A stretch of 64,000 bases of DNA from Clostridiales bacterium (GTDB lineage Bacteria; Bacillota; Clostridia; Oscillospirales; Oscillospiraceae): the NCBI GenBank assembly GCA_004558115.1, contig SFDT01000005.1:3019-67018 (forward strand), written 5' to 3'. Under the pieces are notes generated by a model that searched no databases, was not told where the DNA came from, and was given only the letters and a program-made list of their open reading frames with translations. Position numbers and translations under genes: made by a program. This document shows, piece after piece, positions 49,401-56,896 of this stretch; position 1 is the stretch's first letter, and every line of letters starts with the position of its first letter.

Positions 49401-51030
49401 CGCCAAGACCCGGTGCTCCACCCCCGGCGTGACCCTCATCTCTCCCCCGCCCCACCATGATATCTACTCCATTGAGGACCTGGCCCAGCTGATCTACGAC
49501 CTGAAAAACGCCAACCGTTACGCCCGCATCAGCGTAAAGCTGGTGAGTGAGGCGGGCGTGGGCACCATCGCCGCCGGCGTTGCCAAGGCCGGTGCCCAGG
49601 TGGTCCTCATCTCCGGCCACGACGGCGGCACCGGCGCCGCCCCCAAGAACTCCATTCTGGGCGCCGGCCTCCCCTGGGAGCTGGGCGTGGCGGAGGCCCA
49701 CCAAGCCCTCATCCAGAACGGCCTGCGCCGCCAGGTAGTCATCGAGACCGACGGCAAGCTCATGACCGGCCGGGATGTGGCCATCGCCTGTATGCTGGGC
49801 GCCGAGGAATTCGGCTTCGCCACGGCACCCCTGGTGGCTCTGGGCTGCTGCATGATGCGGGTGTGCAATCTGGACACCTGCCCCGCCGGCATCGCCACGC
49901 AGAATCCCCAGCTGCGCAAACGCTTTGCCGGTAAGCCGGAATACATCGTCAACTTCATGGAATTCGTGGCCCAGGAGCTGCGGGAGTATATGGCCCGCCT
50001 GGGCATCCGCACCGTGGATGAGCTGGTGGGCCGCAGCGATCTGCTGCGGGTCCGGGAAAAGCTGGTGACCCACCGGGCGGAGACCCTGGACCTCAGCGGC
50101 CTGCTGCAAAACCCCTACGGCGGCCATGTGCCCCACTTTGACCCCGGTGCCGTCTATGATTTCCACCTGGAAAAGACCGTGGACATGAGCGTGCTGCTGG
50201 AAAAGCTGGGCCGGAGCCTCAAGGGCAAAAAATCCGGCAAGCTGGACCTGCAGGTCTCCTCCACGGACCGTTCCTTCGGCACATTGTTTGGCTCGGAGAT
50301 CACCCGCCTGTGCGGCGACTCCCTGCCGGACGACAGTTATGTCATCACCTGCCACGGAGGCGGCGGCCAGTCCTTCGGCGCGTTCATCCCCAAGGGCCTC
50401 ACCCTGGCTCTGGAGGGCGACTGCAACGACGGCTTCGGCAAGGGCCTCTCCGGCGGCAAGCTCATCCTCTATCCCCCGAAAAACAGTCCCTTCGACCCCG
50501 GTGAGAACATCATCGTGGGCAATGTGGCCCTGTACGGCGCCACCAGCGGCCGGGCTTTCATCAACGGCTGCGCCGGTGAGCGGTTCTGTGTCCGCAACTC
50601 CGGCGCCGTGGCGGTGGTGGAGGGCGTGGGCGACCACGGCTGCGAGTATATGACCGGCGGACGCTGCGTCATTCTGGGTCCCACCGGCAAAAACTTCGCG
50701 GCCGGTATGTCCGGCGGCATCGCCTACGTGCTGGATGAAAAGCACGACCTGTACATGCGCCTGAACAAAGAGCAGGTGCTCATCGACACCCTGACGGAGT
50801 CCCACGACATCCAGGAGCTCCGCAGCCTCATTGAGGAGCACGTGGCCGCCACCGGCTCTCCCAGAGGCAAGCAGATCCTGGCAGCCTTCCACTCCTACAT
50901 TCCCTGCTTCAAGAAGGTCATGCCCCGGGATTATGACCGGATGCTCCGCTCCATCGCCCAGTACGAGGAAAAGGGCATGAGCCGGGAGCAGGCCGAGATC
51001 GAGGCGTTTTACGCCAACACCAAACAGTGA
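46498..51030 (+). CDS. gltB: Glutamate synthase large subunit
   Basis: A 1510-residue protein. An N-terminal 20-residue propeptide precedes the amidotransferase nucleophile Cys21 (D-A-C-G-I-G). Then come the class II glutaminase domain, the central domain, the FMN-binding synthase domain (about residues 840-1210) with a 3Fe-4S site (C-M-M-R-V-C-N-L-D-T-C), and the C-terminal beta-helix GXGXG domain. It makes glutamate from glutamine and 2-oxoglutarate. The ATG at 46498 has GGGAGGAA upstream; an ATG at 46483 overlaps that site and is rejected. Confidence 0.97.
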   Translation: MLEPDQRNHLLYDPSLEHDACGIGAVVSLKGIKTYKTVDDALKIVEKLEHRAGKDAAGETGDGVGIMLQVPHKLMMKVAAAEGIRLGGERDYGVGMFFFPTDPLKRAQAKKMLEIIVAKEGMTFLGWRDVPTHPEVLGEKARACMPTICQCFVKRPDRCKQGLAFDRKLYVVRRVFEQSNVNTYIASFSSRTIVYKGMFLVGQLRKFYDDLQDPDCQSAIALVHSRFSTNTTPSWERAHPNRYILHNGEINTIRGNVDRMLAREETMSSAVMEADMDKVLPVVDQSGSDSAMLDNTLEFLMMNGIPLPQAVMMCIPEPWANDKKMSREKRDFYHYYATMMEPWDGPAAIVFSDGDTMGAVLDRNGLRPCRWYLTNDDYLILSSEVGVLDIPPEKIVKKSRLQPGKMLLVDTLKQQLVDDETLKKHYARQQPYGEWLDQHLVYLKDLNIPNKRVEKHTQDMRDRLYKAFGYTYEEVKDSILPMARDGVEPTSAMGVDTPLAVLSEKHQPLFNYFKQLFAQVTNPPMDSIREEIVTDTTVYVGAGGNLLQEKAENCTVLQIHNPILTSVDLMKIRYMDQPGFKVETISLLYYKSMPLEHAIDRLFVNVDRAYKDGANILILSDRGVDENHVAIPSLLAVSALEQYLVRTKKRTAVSMILESAEPRDVHHFATLLGYGAQAINPYLAQECVEELITVGLLDKDPSAAVDDYNSAILHGIVKIASKMGISTIQSYQSAQIFECVGINKDVVDKYFTNTISRVGGVGLEEIGEGVEWNHNQAFDPLGLGYDTTLDSTGTYKLRSGPDKEDHMYNPRTILLLQKAAREGNYAAFKEYTSLVDFADKPHTLRGLLDFRFDENGGIPIDEVEPVSSIVKRFKTGAMSYGSISQEAHECMAIAMNRIGGKSNSGEGGEARDRLHDERCSAIKQVASGRFGVTSEYLCSAQEIQIKMAQGAKPGEGGHLPGKKVYPWIAKTRCSTPGVTLISPPPHHDIYSIEDLAQLIYDLKNANRYARISVKLVSEAGVGTIAAGVAKAGAQVVLISGHDGGTGAAPKNSILGAGLPWELGVAEAHQALIQNGLRRQVVIETDGKLMTGRDVAIACMLGAEEFGFATAPLVALGCCMMRVCNLDTCPAGIATQNPQLRKRFAGKPEYIVNFMEFVAQELREYMARLGIRTVDELVGRSDLLRVREKLVTHRAETLDLSGLLQNPYGGHVPHFDPGAVYDFHLEKTVDMSVLLEKLGRSLKGKKSGKLDLQVSSTDRSFGTLFGSEITRLCGDSLPDDSYVITCHGGGGQSFGAFIPKGLTLALEGDCNDGFGKGLSGGKLILYPPKNSPFDPGENIIVGNVALYGATSGRAFINGCAGERFCVRNSGAVAVVEGVGDHGCEYMTGGRCVILGPTGKNFAAGMSGGIAYVLDEKHDLYMRLNKEQVLIDTLTESHDIQELRSLIEEHVAATGSPRGKQILAAFHSYIPCFKKVMPRDYDRMLRSIAQYEEKGMSREQAEIEAFYANTKQ

Positions 51031-51048
51031 GAAAGGAGGGCAAGCACT

Positions 51049-52449
51049 ATGGGAAAGCCTACCGGATTTTTAGAGTACATCAGAAAAGACGACCCCACCC
51101 GCGCCCCCGCCCAGCGGGTCCGCGACTGGGAGGAATTTCACATTGCCCTCCCTGACGCCGTCCGGGAGCAGCAGGGCAGCCGCTGCATGAACTGCGGCGT
51201 CCCCTTCTGCCAGACAGGCATGATCTATGAGGGCAAGACCTTCGGCTGCCCGCTCCACAACCTCATCCCCGAGTGGAACGACATGATCATGAGCGGCAAC
51301 CGCTCCCACGCCCTGAGCCGCCTGCTGAAAACCAACAATTTCCCGGAGTTCACCGGCCGGGTCTGCCCCGCCCCCTGCGAGCAGGCCTGCATCTGCGGCA
51401 TTTACGGCAGTTCCATCACCATCCGGGACAATGAGCTGTGCGTCATTGAGGACGCCTTTGCAAGCGGCCACATGAAGCGCCGCCGTCCTCCCCAGTGGTC
51501 CGGCAAAAAGGTCTGCGTGGTGGGCTCCGGCCCGGCGGGCCTGGCGGCGGCCGACCAGCTGAACCGCCGGGGCCACTCCGTCACCGTGGTGGAAAAGGAA
51601 GAACATCCCGGCGGCCTTCTGACCTACGGCATCCCCAACATGAAGCTGCCCAAGTCCGTGGTGAAGCGCCGCATCGACCTGATGACTGACGAGGGCGTCA
51701 GCTTCGTCACCGGCGTGGACGCCGCAGATCCCAAGACGGCCCGGCGGCTGATGGCAGAGTATGACGCCGTTATCCTCTGCTGCGGCGCCGGAAAGCCCCG
51801 CCCCCTGGGGCTGGATACGGAGGGCGTCAGCGGCGTGTTCTACGGCACGGAGTATCTGAAAGCCGCCGTGGAACGGCACATCTTCAAAAAGGCCGAGACC
51901 GCCGCCCCCTCCGCCGAGGGCCGCCACGTGGTCATCATCGGCACCGGCGACACCGCCAGCGACTGCGTGGCCACCGCGCTGCGGGAGGGCTGCGCCTCTG
52001 TGACCCAGCTGGTCCGCCGTCCGGAGAAGGACTATCTGAAGGACGGCCAGCTGCCCATGGACTACGCCCACGAGGAGGCCGTGGCCGTCACGGGACATGA
52101 CCCCCGCCGCTTCGGCGTCCAGGTGAAGGAGCTGGTCCGCGGCGAGGACGGCGCCCTCGCCGGCGTGGTCACCACTGAGGGCGACACGCTGCCCTGCCAG
52201 CTGCTCATTGGCGCCACCGGCTTTGCCGGCTGCCGGGAGGACGTATGCGCCGCTTTCGGCGTGGAGGCGGAGAAAACCGTCCGCACGGCGGAGGGCAGCT
52301 TTGCCACCAACGTGGAAAAGGTCTTTGCCGCCGGTGATATGCGCCGGGGCCAGTCCCTGGTGGTATGGGCCATCGCCGAGGGCCGGGCGGCCGCGGCGCA
52401 GGTGGATACATACCTGATCGGCTACACAAACCTTGTGGGAAGTATATAA
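51049..52449 (+). CDS. gltD: Glutamate synthase small subunit
   Basis: A 466-residue FAD enzyme that passes NADPH electrons to GltB. The N-terminal 4Fe-4S cysteines (C-M-N-C-G-V-P-F-C and C-P-A-P-C-E-Q-A-C) are complete. The FAD site V-V-G-S-G-P-A-G-L-A-A and the NADPH site I-I-G-T-G-D-T-A-S-D follow. The gene is 18 nt after gltB with its own AAAGGAGGG. The C-terminal G-D-M-R-R-G-Q-S-L-V-V-W-A is intact. Confidence 0.96.
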   Translation: MGKPTGFLEYIRKDDPTRAPAQRVRDWEEFHIALPDAVREQQGSRCMNCGVPFCQTGMIYEGKTFGCPLHNLIPEWNDMIMSGNRSHALSRLLKTNNFPEFTGRVCPAPCEQACICGIYGSSITIRDNELCVIEDAFASGHMKRRRPPQWSGKKVCVVGSGPAGLAAADQLNRRGHSVTVVEKEEHPGGLLTYGIPNMKLPKSVVKRRIDLMTDEGVSFVTGVDAADPKTARRLMAEYDAVILCCGAGKPRPLGLDTEGVSGVFYGTEYLKAAVERHIFKKAETAAPSAEGRHVVIIGTGDTASDCVATALREGCASVTQLVRRPEKDYLKDGQLPMDYAHEEAVAVTGHDPRRFGVQVKELVRGEDGALAGVVTTEGDTLPCQLLIGATGFAGCREDVCAAFGVEAEKTVRTAEGSFATNVEKVFAAGDMRRGQSLVVWAIAEGRAAAAQVDTYLIGYTNLVGSI

Positions 52450-52464
52450 AAAACCGAGAATTTT

Positions 52465-52530
52465 TTGACGAAACCATCAATTTCCTTAGAACTTTCGCCA
52501 ATTGACGAACATTCGTCTTCATGGTAAAGT
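52465..52530 (+). promoter_or_regulatory. Two overlapping promoter candidates of the amt gene
   Basis: Pair A is TTGACG (52465-52470) and TAGAAC (52487-52492), spacer 16. Pair B is TTGACG (52502-52507) and TAAAGT (52525-52530), spacer 17. Both -35 boxes begin the same TTGACGAA sequence 37 nt apart. Between and after them lie the dyads GACGA/TCGTC and ATGGTA/TACCAT. Confidence 0.55.
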
Positions 52531-52546
52531 CATACCATTCAAAGGC

Positions 52547-52584
52547 AAGGACGTCTGAGAGCTGTCTCAGGCGTCCTTTCTTTT
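52547..52584 (+). promoter_or_regulatory. amt leader terminator hairpin
   Basis: A 14-pair stem (AAGGACGTCTGAGA with TCTCAGGCGTCCTT, loop GCTG) followed by TCTTTTCG, 20 nt before the amt start. A 6-bp stem with a six-base loop (ATGGTA, loop AAGTCA, TACCAT; 52521-52538) precedes it. The order hexaloop hairpin then terminator resembles ANTAR-controlled leaders. Confidence 0.6.
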
Positions 52585-52603
52585 CGTTTTAGGAGGGAAT
52601 TCT

Positions 52604-54316
52604 ATGTATTCATCGGTCAACACCATTTGGGTCCTTTTGGGCGCGGCCCTGGTCTTCTTCATGCAGGCCGGCTTTGCCATGTGTGAGGCAGGCTTCACCC
52701 GGGCCAAAAACACCGGCAACATCCTCATGAAAAACCTGATGGACTTCTGCATCGGCACACCTACTTACTGGCTGCTGGGCTTCGGCCTCATGTTCGGCGG
52801 CGCGGGCGCCATCATCGGCGGCTTTGACCCCATGGTCCGGGGCGACTACTCCGCCGTTCTTCCCGCAGGCGTTCCCCTGTTCGCTTTCCTCATTTTCCAG
52901 ACGGTCTTCTGCGCCACCGCCGCCACCATCGTCTCCGGCTCCATGGCGGAGCGCACCAAGTTCATCTCCTACTGCATTTACTCCTTCTGCATCTCCGCGT
53001 TCATCTATCCCGTCTCCGGCCACTGGATCTGGGGCGGCGGCTGGCTGAGCCAGCTGGGCTTCCACGATTTCGCCGGCTCCACGGCGGTCCACATGGTGGG
53101 CGGTGTGTGCGCCTGCATCGGCGCCGCCATCCTGGGCCCCCGCATCGGAAAGTACGATAAGGACGGCAAGCCCCGGGCCATCATCGGCCACAACCTGTCC
53201 CTGGGTGCCCTGGGCGTGTTCATTCTGTGGTTCTGCTGGTTCGGCTTCAACGGCTGCTCCACCGTCAGCATGGAGGGCGACGATGTGCTGGTCTCCGCCG
53301 GCCTCATCTTCGTGAACACCAACATGGCCGCCGCCGTGGCCTCCTGCGTCACCATGGTCTACACCTGGCTGCGCTACAAGAAGCCGGATGTGGGCATGAC
53401 CCTCAACGCTGCCCTGGCCGGCCTGGTGGCCATCACCGCCGGCTGCGATGTGGTCTCTCCCGCCGGCGCCGCCATCATCGGCATCGCGGCCGGCCTGCTG
53501 CTCCCCATCTCCGTCAATTTCTTCGACGCCGTGGTGAAGATCGATGACCCCGTGGGCGCCATCTCTGTCCACGGTGTCTGCGGTGCCGCCGGCACCATCC
53601 TCACGGGCCTGCTGGCCGTGGACGGCGGCGTGTTCTACGGCGGCGGCTTCCACTTCTTCGCCATCCAGTGCCTGGGCGTCCTCGCCACCGCCCTTTGGGC
53701 CGCTGTCATGATCACCATTGTCTTCCAGATCCTCAAGCACACCATCGGCCTGCGGGTCTCCGCCGAGGAGGAACTGAAGGGCCTGGATATCACCGAGCAC
53801 GGCCTGCCCTCCGCGTACGGCGGCTTCGCCTTTACCTATGACGACACCCCCGACGGCCTGCCTGTTGCCTCCGGCGATGTCTCCATCCAGAAGGCGGTGC
53901 CCGTGGAGGTGGTCACGCCTCCCGCGGCTGCCGCTGCCGCTCCCACCGGCGGCGTGAAGATGACCAAGATCGATATCCTCTGCAAGATGGAGCGTTTCGA
54001 CGCCTTGAAGCGTGCCATGTTCGACATCGGCATCACCGGCATGACGGCTGTCAACGTCATGGGCTGCGGCGAGCAGCGGGGCAAGACCGAGGGCTATTTC
54101 CGCGGCGCCAAGGTGGAAGCCACCATGCTGCCCAGCATCCAGGTGTCCATCGTGGTCAGCAAGCTGCCGGTGGACCTGGTGGTGAACACCGCCCGCAAGG
54201 TCCTCTACACCGGCAACATCGGCGACGGCAAGATCTTCATCTACAACGTGGAGAACGCCGTCAAGGTCCGCACCGGCGAACAGGGCTATGACGCGCTTCA
54301 GGACGATGTCAACTAA
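52604..54316 (+). CDS. Ammonium channel fused to a PII signal protein
   Basis: A 570-residue two-part protein. Residues 1 to about 410 form an 11-segment Amt/Mep ammonium channel (D-F-A-G-S-T-A-V-H-M-V-G-G, then V-H-G-V-C-G-A-A-G-T-I). A Pro/Ala linker leads to a complete GlnK/PII domain from about residue 455 (M-T-K-I-D-I-L-C-K-M), with a T-loop (G-K-T-E-G-Y-F-R-G-A-K) and the C-loop T-G-N-I-G-D-G-K-I-F-I. Normally GlnK is a separate trimer that plugs the channel when nitrogen is ample; here each subunit carries its own plug. It follows gltD by 155 nt. Confidence 0.93.
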   Translation: MYSSVNTIWVLLGAALVFFMQAGFAMCEAGFTRAKNTGNILMKNLMDFCIGTPTYWLLGFGLMFGGAGAIIGGFDPMVRGDYSAVLPAGVPLFAFLIFQTVFCATAATIVSGSMAERTKFISYCIYSFCISAFIYPVSGHWIWGGGWLSQLGFHDFAGSTAVHMVGGVCACIGAAILGPRIGKYDKDGKPRAIIGHNLSLGALGVFILWFCWFGFNGCSTVSMEGDDVLVSAGLIFVNTNMAAAVASCVTMVYTWLRYKKPDVGMTLNAALAGLVAITAGCDVVSPAGAAIIGIAAGLLLPISVNFFDAVVKIDDPVGAISVHGVCGAAGTILTGLLAVDGGVFYGGGFHFFAIQCLGVLATALWAAVMITIVFQILKHTIGLRVSAEEELKGLDITEHGLPSAYGGFAFTYDDTPDGLPVASGDVSIQKAVPVEVVTPPAAAAAAPTGGVKMTKIDILCKMERFDALKRAMFDIGITGMTAVNVMGCGEQRGKTEGYFRGAKVEATMLPSIQVSIVVSKLPVDLVVNTARKVLYTGNIGDGKIFIYNVENAVKVRTGEQGYDALQDDVN

Positions 54317-54351
54317 ACACACAGCTTTTTCATCAACTCTCCTTTTAAAGG

Positions 54352-54382
54352 AAAGCGGCTGGCCGAGGCCAGCCGCTTTTCC
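54352..54382 (+). terminator. Terminator of the amt-PII gene
   Basis: A 13-bp perfect stem (AAAGCGGCTGGCC) with a 2-nt loop, followed by TTTTCC. Confidence 0.85.
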
Positions 54383-54449
54383 GTATGCTTCCCGCCTTTT
54401 GGGGAACACTACCAGGGCAACCACATCCCATATGACGGAGGCGTTCCCT

Positions 54450-54806
54450 ATGGATTATCTCAACGCGTTTCTCTGCGGCGGCATCCTCTGCGCCATTGGC
54501 CAGATCCTCATCGACAAGACGAAGCTGACTCCCGCCCGCATCCTGACAGGCTACGTGGTGGCCGGCGTGGTCCTCAGCGCCCTGGGGCTGTATGAGCCCA
54601 TCGCCCAGTGGGGCGGTGCCGGGGCCTCCGTGCCCCTCACGGGCTTCGGCCACCTGCTGGCCAAGGGCGTCCGCAAGGCCGTGGCGGAGCAGGGCTGGCT
54701 GGGGGTGTTTACCGGCGGCCTCACCGCGGCGGCAGGCGGCATTACGGCGGCCATGGTGTTCGGCGTGGTCATGGCGCTTCTCTGCAAGCCCGGCGACAAG
54801 CGGTAG
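54450..54806 (+). CDS. spoVAE: Stage V sporulation protein AE
   Basis: A 118-residue membrane protein with about four hydrophobic segments. The family core is G-Q-I-L-I-D-K-T-K-L-T-P-A-R-I-L near residue 17, then G-L-Y-E-P, G-A-G-A-S-V-P-L-T-G-F-G and G-V-F-T-G-G-L-T-A-A. It belongs to the SpoVA channel that moves dipicolinic acid. The ATG at 54450 has GGAGG 8 nt upstream. The gene has its own start signals, far from spoVAD, because the nitrogen genes lie between them. Confidence 0.93.
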   Translation: MDYLNAFLCGGILCAIGQILIDKTKLTPARILTGYVVAGVVLSALGLYEPIAQWGGAGASVPLTGFGHLLAKGVRKAVAEQGWLGVFTGGLTAAAGGITAAMVFGVVMALLCKPGDKR

Positions 54807-54808
54807 GC

Positions 54809-54839
54809 AAAACGCGGACGGAAAACCGTCCGCGTTTTT
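54809..54839 (+). terminator. Terminator of spoVAE
   Basis: A perfect 13-bp stem (AAAACGCGGACGG, loop AAAA) followed by TTTTT. Confidence 0.9.
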
Positions 54840-54919
54840 GTCACTCTTTTGTTGTTCTTTTTCGACGGAAAAGCTGATATACTGATTGCATCAAAAGCCT
54901 TACAGAAAGGACCTGTACC

Positions 54920-56185
54920 ATGCGCCGATTTTTTTGCGTGTTTCTGGCAGCTCTGCTGCTGTTTTCCTTGACCGCCTGCGGCTCCGCCCCAGCCCCCGGC
55001 TCCAGCGGTCCTTCCCAGCCGGAGGAGCCTCCCGCCCAGGAGGAACAGTCCTCCGCGGAAGCGCCTCAGGAGACGCCTGCCCAGCCGGAGCCCTATACTA
55101 TCCTGGACCCCACCGTCATGCCGGAGGGCGGCAGCCGGGACGGCGTGACCTACGCCGCCTATGACGGCGTGGTGGAGCACCTGTTTTTCCACCCTGTGGT
55201 GGCCTATCCGGAGCTGGCCTTCGACGGGGACTACAAATCCGACGGCATCGACGACTGGATGGTCACCGCCGGGGAGTACCTGAAAATTCTGGAGAGCGTC
55301 TACGAAAAGGGCTACATTTTGGTGGACATCAACGACTGCTGGAGCGAGCAGACCGGAGAGGACGGCCAAGTCCGGATGGTGAAGAACACGCTGTACTTAC
55401 CCGAGGACAAAAAGCCCCTCATCCTCTCCTACGACGATGTGAACTACTACGAATACATGCTGGAAAACGGCTTCACCTACAAGCTCATCCTGGGCCAGGA
55501 CGGCAAGCTCTGGTCCTGGGGACTGGACCCGGAGGGCAATGAAGTCACCAGCCGGGACCTGGACGCCGTCACCATTCTGGACAAGTTTGTGGAGGAGCAT
55601 CCGGACTTCTCCCCCTTCGGCGCCAAGGGCTGCCTGAGCCTGACGGGCTACGAGGGCATCTTAGGCTACCGCACCCAGACGGACAAGGAAAACTGGACGG
55701 CGGAGCGGGAGGCCAACCGCCAAAAAGAGATCGAAGCCGTCAAGCCCATTGTCGCGGAGCTGAAGCGCACCGGCTGGACCTTCGGCAGCCACACCTGGGG
55801 CCATATCAGCCTCAACACCCGCACCTATGAGACCGTCACCGCCGACATGCAGAAGTGGTTCGACGAGGTGGGTTCTCTGGTGGGAGAGACGCAGGTGCTG
55901 TTCTATCCCTTCGGCGGCCGCCTGGACGGCGACGATGTGCGGCAGACCGGCCCCGCCTTCCAGTGGATGCAGCAGCAGGGTTTCCGCATTTTCTGCTCCG
56001 TGGGCATCGACTCCTGGTCCAAGTGCAAAAGCGACATCAGCGCCGTCATCTGCGACCGGCTCCACCCCGACGGCACCACCCTCCGCTCCGCCAAGGGCCG
56101 GGAGCGGTATATGAAGTTCTACGACGCCAAGGACATCCTCGACCTGAGCGTCCGTCCCCAGCGGGAGGTAGGCTGGCTGTCGTAA
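54920..56185 (+). CDS. Polysaccharide deacetylase family lipoprotein
   Basis: A 421-residue secreted protein. The signal peptide ends in the lipobox L-T-A-C (Cys20), followed by a Pro/Glu/Ser-rich spacer of about 40 residues. The catalytic part has L-S-Y-D-D-V-N-Y-Y in place of the classical T-F-D-D-G, and the metal motif S-H-T-W-G-H (H-x3-H), as in NodB-type deacetylases. A long insertion (about 170-260) separates the motifs. It probably removes acetyl groups from cell-wall or extracellular sugars. It is a single gene. Confidence 0.85.
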   Translation: MRRFFCVFLAALLLFSLTACGSAPAPGSSGPSQPEEPPAQEEQSSAEAPQETPAQPEPYTILDPTVMPEGGSRDGVTYAAYDGVVEHLFFHPVVAYPELAFDGDYKSDGIDDWMVTAGEYLKILESVYEKGYILVDINDCWSEQTGEDGQVRMVKNTLYLPEDKKPLILSYDDVNYYEYMLENGFTYKLILGQDGKLWSWGLDPEGNEVTSRDLDAVTILDKFVEEHPDFSPFGAKGCLSLTGYEGILGYRTQTDKENWTAEREANRQKEIEAVKPIVAELKRTGWTFGSHTWGHISLNTRTYETVTADMQKWFDEVGSLVGETQVLFYPFGGRLDGDDVRQTGPAFQWMQQQGFRIFCSVGIDSWSKCKSDISAVICDRLHPDGTTLRSAKGRERYMKFYDAKDILDLSVRPQREVGWLS

Positions 56186-56264
56186 GAACACGCCCTTACT
56201 CCTTTGCGCCGCACCCGCTTCGCTGGGCTGCGCCGCGAGATGAAATGAAACAGGAGGAACCTAT

Positions 56265-56657
56265 ATGACCCGTGAAGAACTGAAGGCCGCGGCCATCGCC
56301 ATGCTGGACCGGGCCTACATTCCGTACTCCCATTTTCCCGTGGGCGCCGCGCTGGAGTGCAGCGACGGCTCCGTGTTCACCGGCTGCAACATCGAAAACG
56401 CCTCCTTCGGCCCCACCATCTGTGCCGAGCGCACCGCCGTGGCCAAGGCTGTCAGCGAGGGGCACCGGGACTTCGTCCGCATCGTGGTGGCCGGCAGGAG
56501 CAAGGACTTCTGCGTGCCCTGCGGCGTGTGCCGCCAGGTGCTGCGGGAGTTCGCCCCCAATATGGAGGTCATCTGCCTCAACGGCGCCGGGGAGGAACAG
56601 GTCTTCACCCTGCCGGAGCTGCTGCCCCACAGCTTCGGCCCGGAGTACCTGGCATGA
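56265..56657 (+). CDS. cdd: Cytidine deaminase
   Basis: A 130-residue zinc enzyme that turns cytidine and deoxycytidine into uridine forms. The zinc and proton-transfer motif is C-A-E (in T-I-C-A-E-R) and the second zinc motif P-C-G-V-C-R. The substrate loop G-C-N-I-E-N-A-S is present. The length is that of the tetrameric class. The stop overlaps the next gene (ATGA). An AGGAGG site precedes the ATG. Confidence 0.96.
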   Translation: MTREELKAAAIAMLDRAYIPYSHFPVGAALECSDGSVFTGCNIENASFGPTICAERTAVAKAVSEGHRDFVRIVVAGRSKDFCVPCGVCRQVLREFAPNMEVICLNGAGEEQVFTLPELLPHSFGPEYLA

Positions 56658-56896
56658 AGCTGACGGAAGCGGAGGCGGCGGCCCGCATCGCCGCCGCGCC
56701 GGGACACAACGTATGTGTTCTGCGCATTGAAGAAGGAGACTTCGGCTGTGAGGAACGGCGGGACCCGGCGCCCCTGTGGCTTTTGTGCCAGCGCTCCGAC
56801 GGCGTCCGTTTCTCCCTCGACATTCCCGAGACCCGGGTGGAGGCCCTGGGCCTCACGGAAGGCTGCACCTGCCGGGAGGAGGACCTGTATGCCTGA
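56654..56896 (+). CDS. Small protein of unknown function in the cdd operon
   Basis: An 80-residue acidic, soluble protein overlapping cdd by 4 nt and the next gene by 8 nt, which supports true translation. It has four cysteines, including V-C-V-L, F-G-C and a C-T-C pair close to the end, but no CxxC zinc knuckle. No domain is recognised. Confidence 0.65.
   Translation: MKLTEAEAAARIAAAPGHNVCVLRIEEGDFGCEERRDPAPLWLLCQRSDGVRFSLDIPETRVEALGLTEGCTCREEDLYA

Noticed and set aside
45790..50892. A 1700-codon open frame on the minus strand across glnA, the ANTAR gene and gltB
   Set aside because: It lies fully antisense to three well-recognised genes. Long antisense frames are expected in GC-rich coding DNA with G/C third positions, and its His/Gly/Val-rich translation matches no fold.
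54383..54412. A sigma-G promoter before spoVAE
   Set aside because: GTATGC and CACTACC boxes can be placed 18 nt apart, but both match the consensus poorly. Only the similarity to the spoVAD upstream stretch is noted.
56196..56250. A hairpin between the deacetylase and cdd genes
   Set aside because: The GC-rich arms pair only imperfectly and no T tract follows, so a terminator is not supported.
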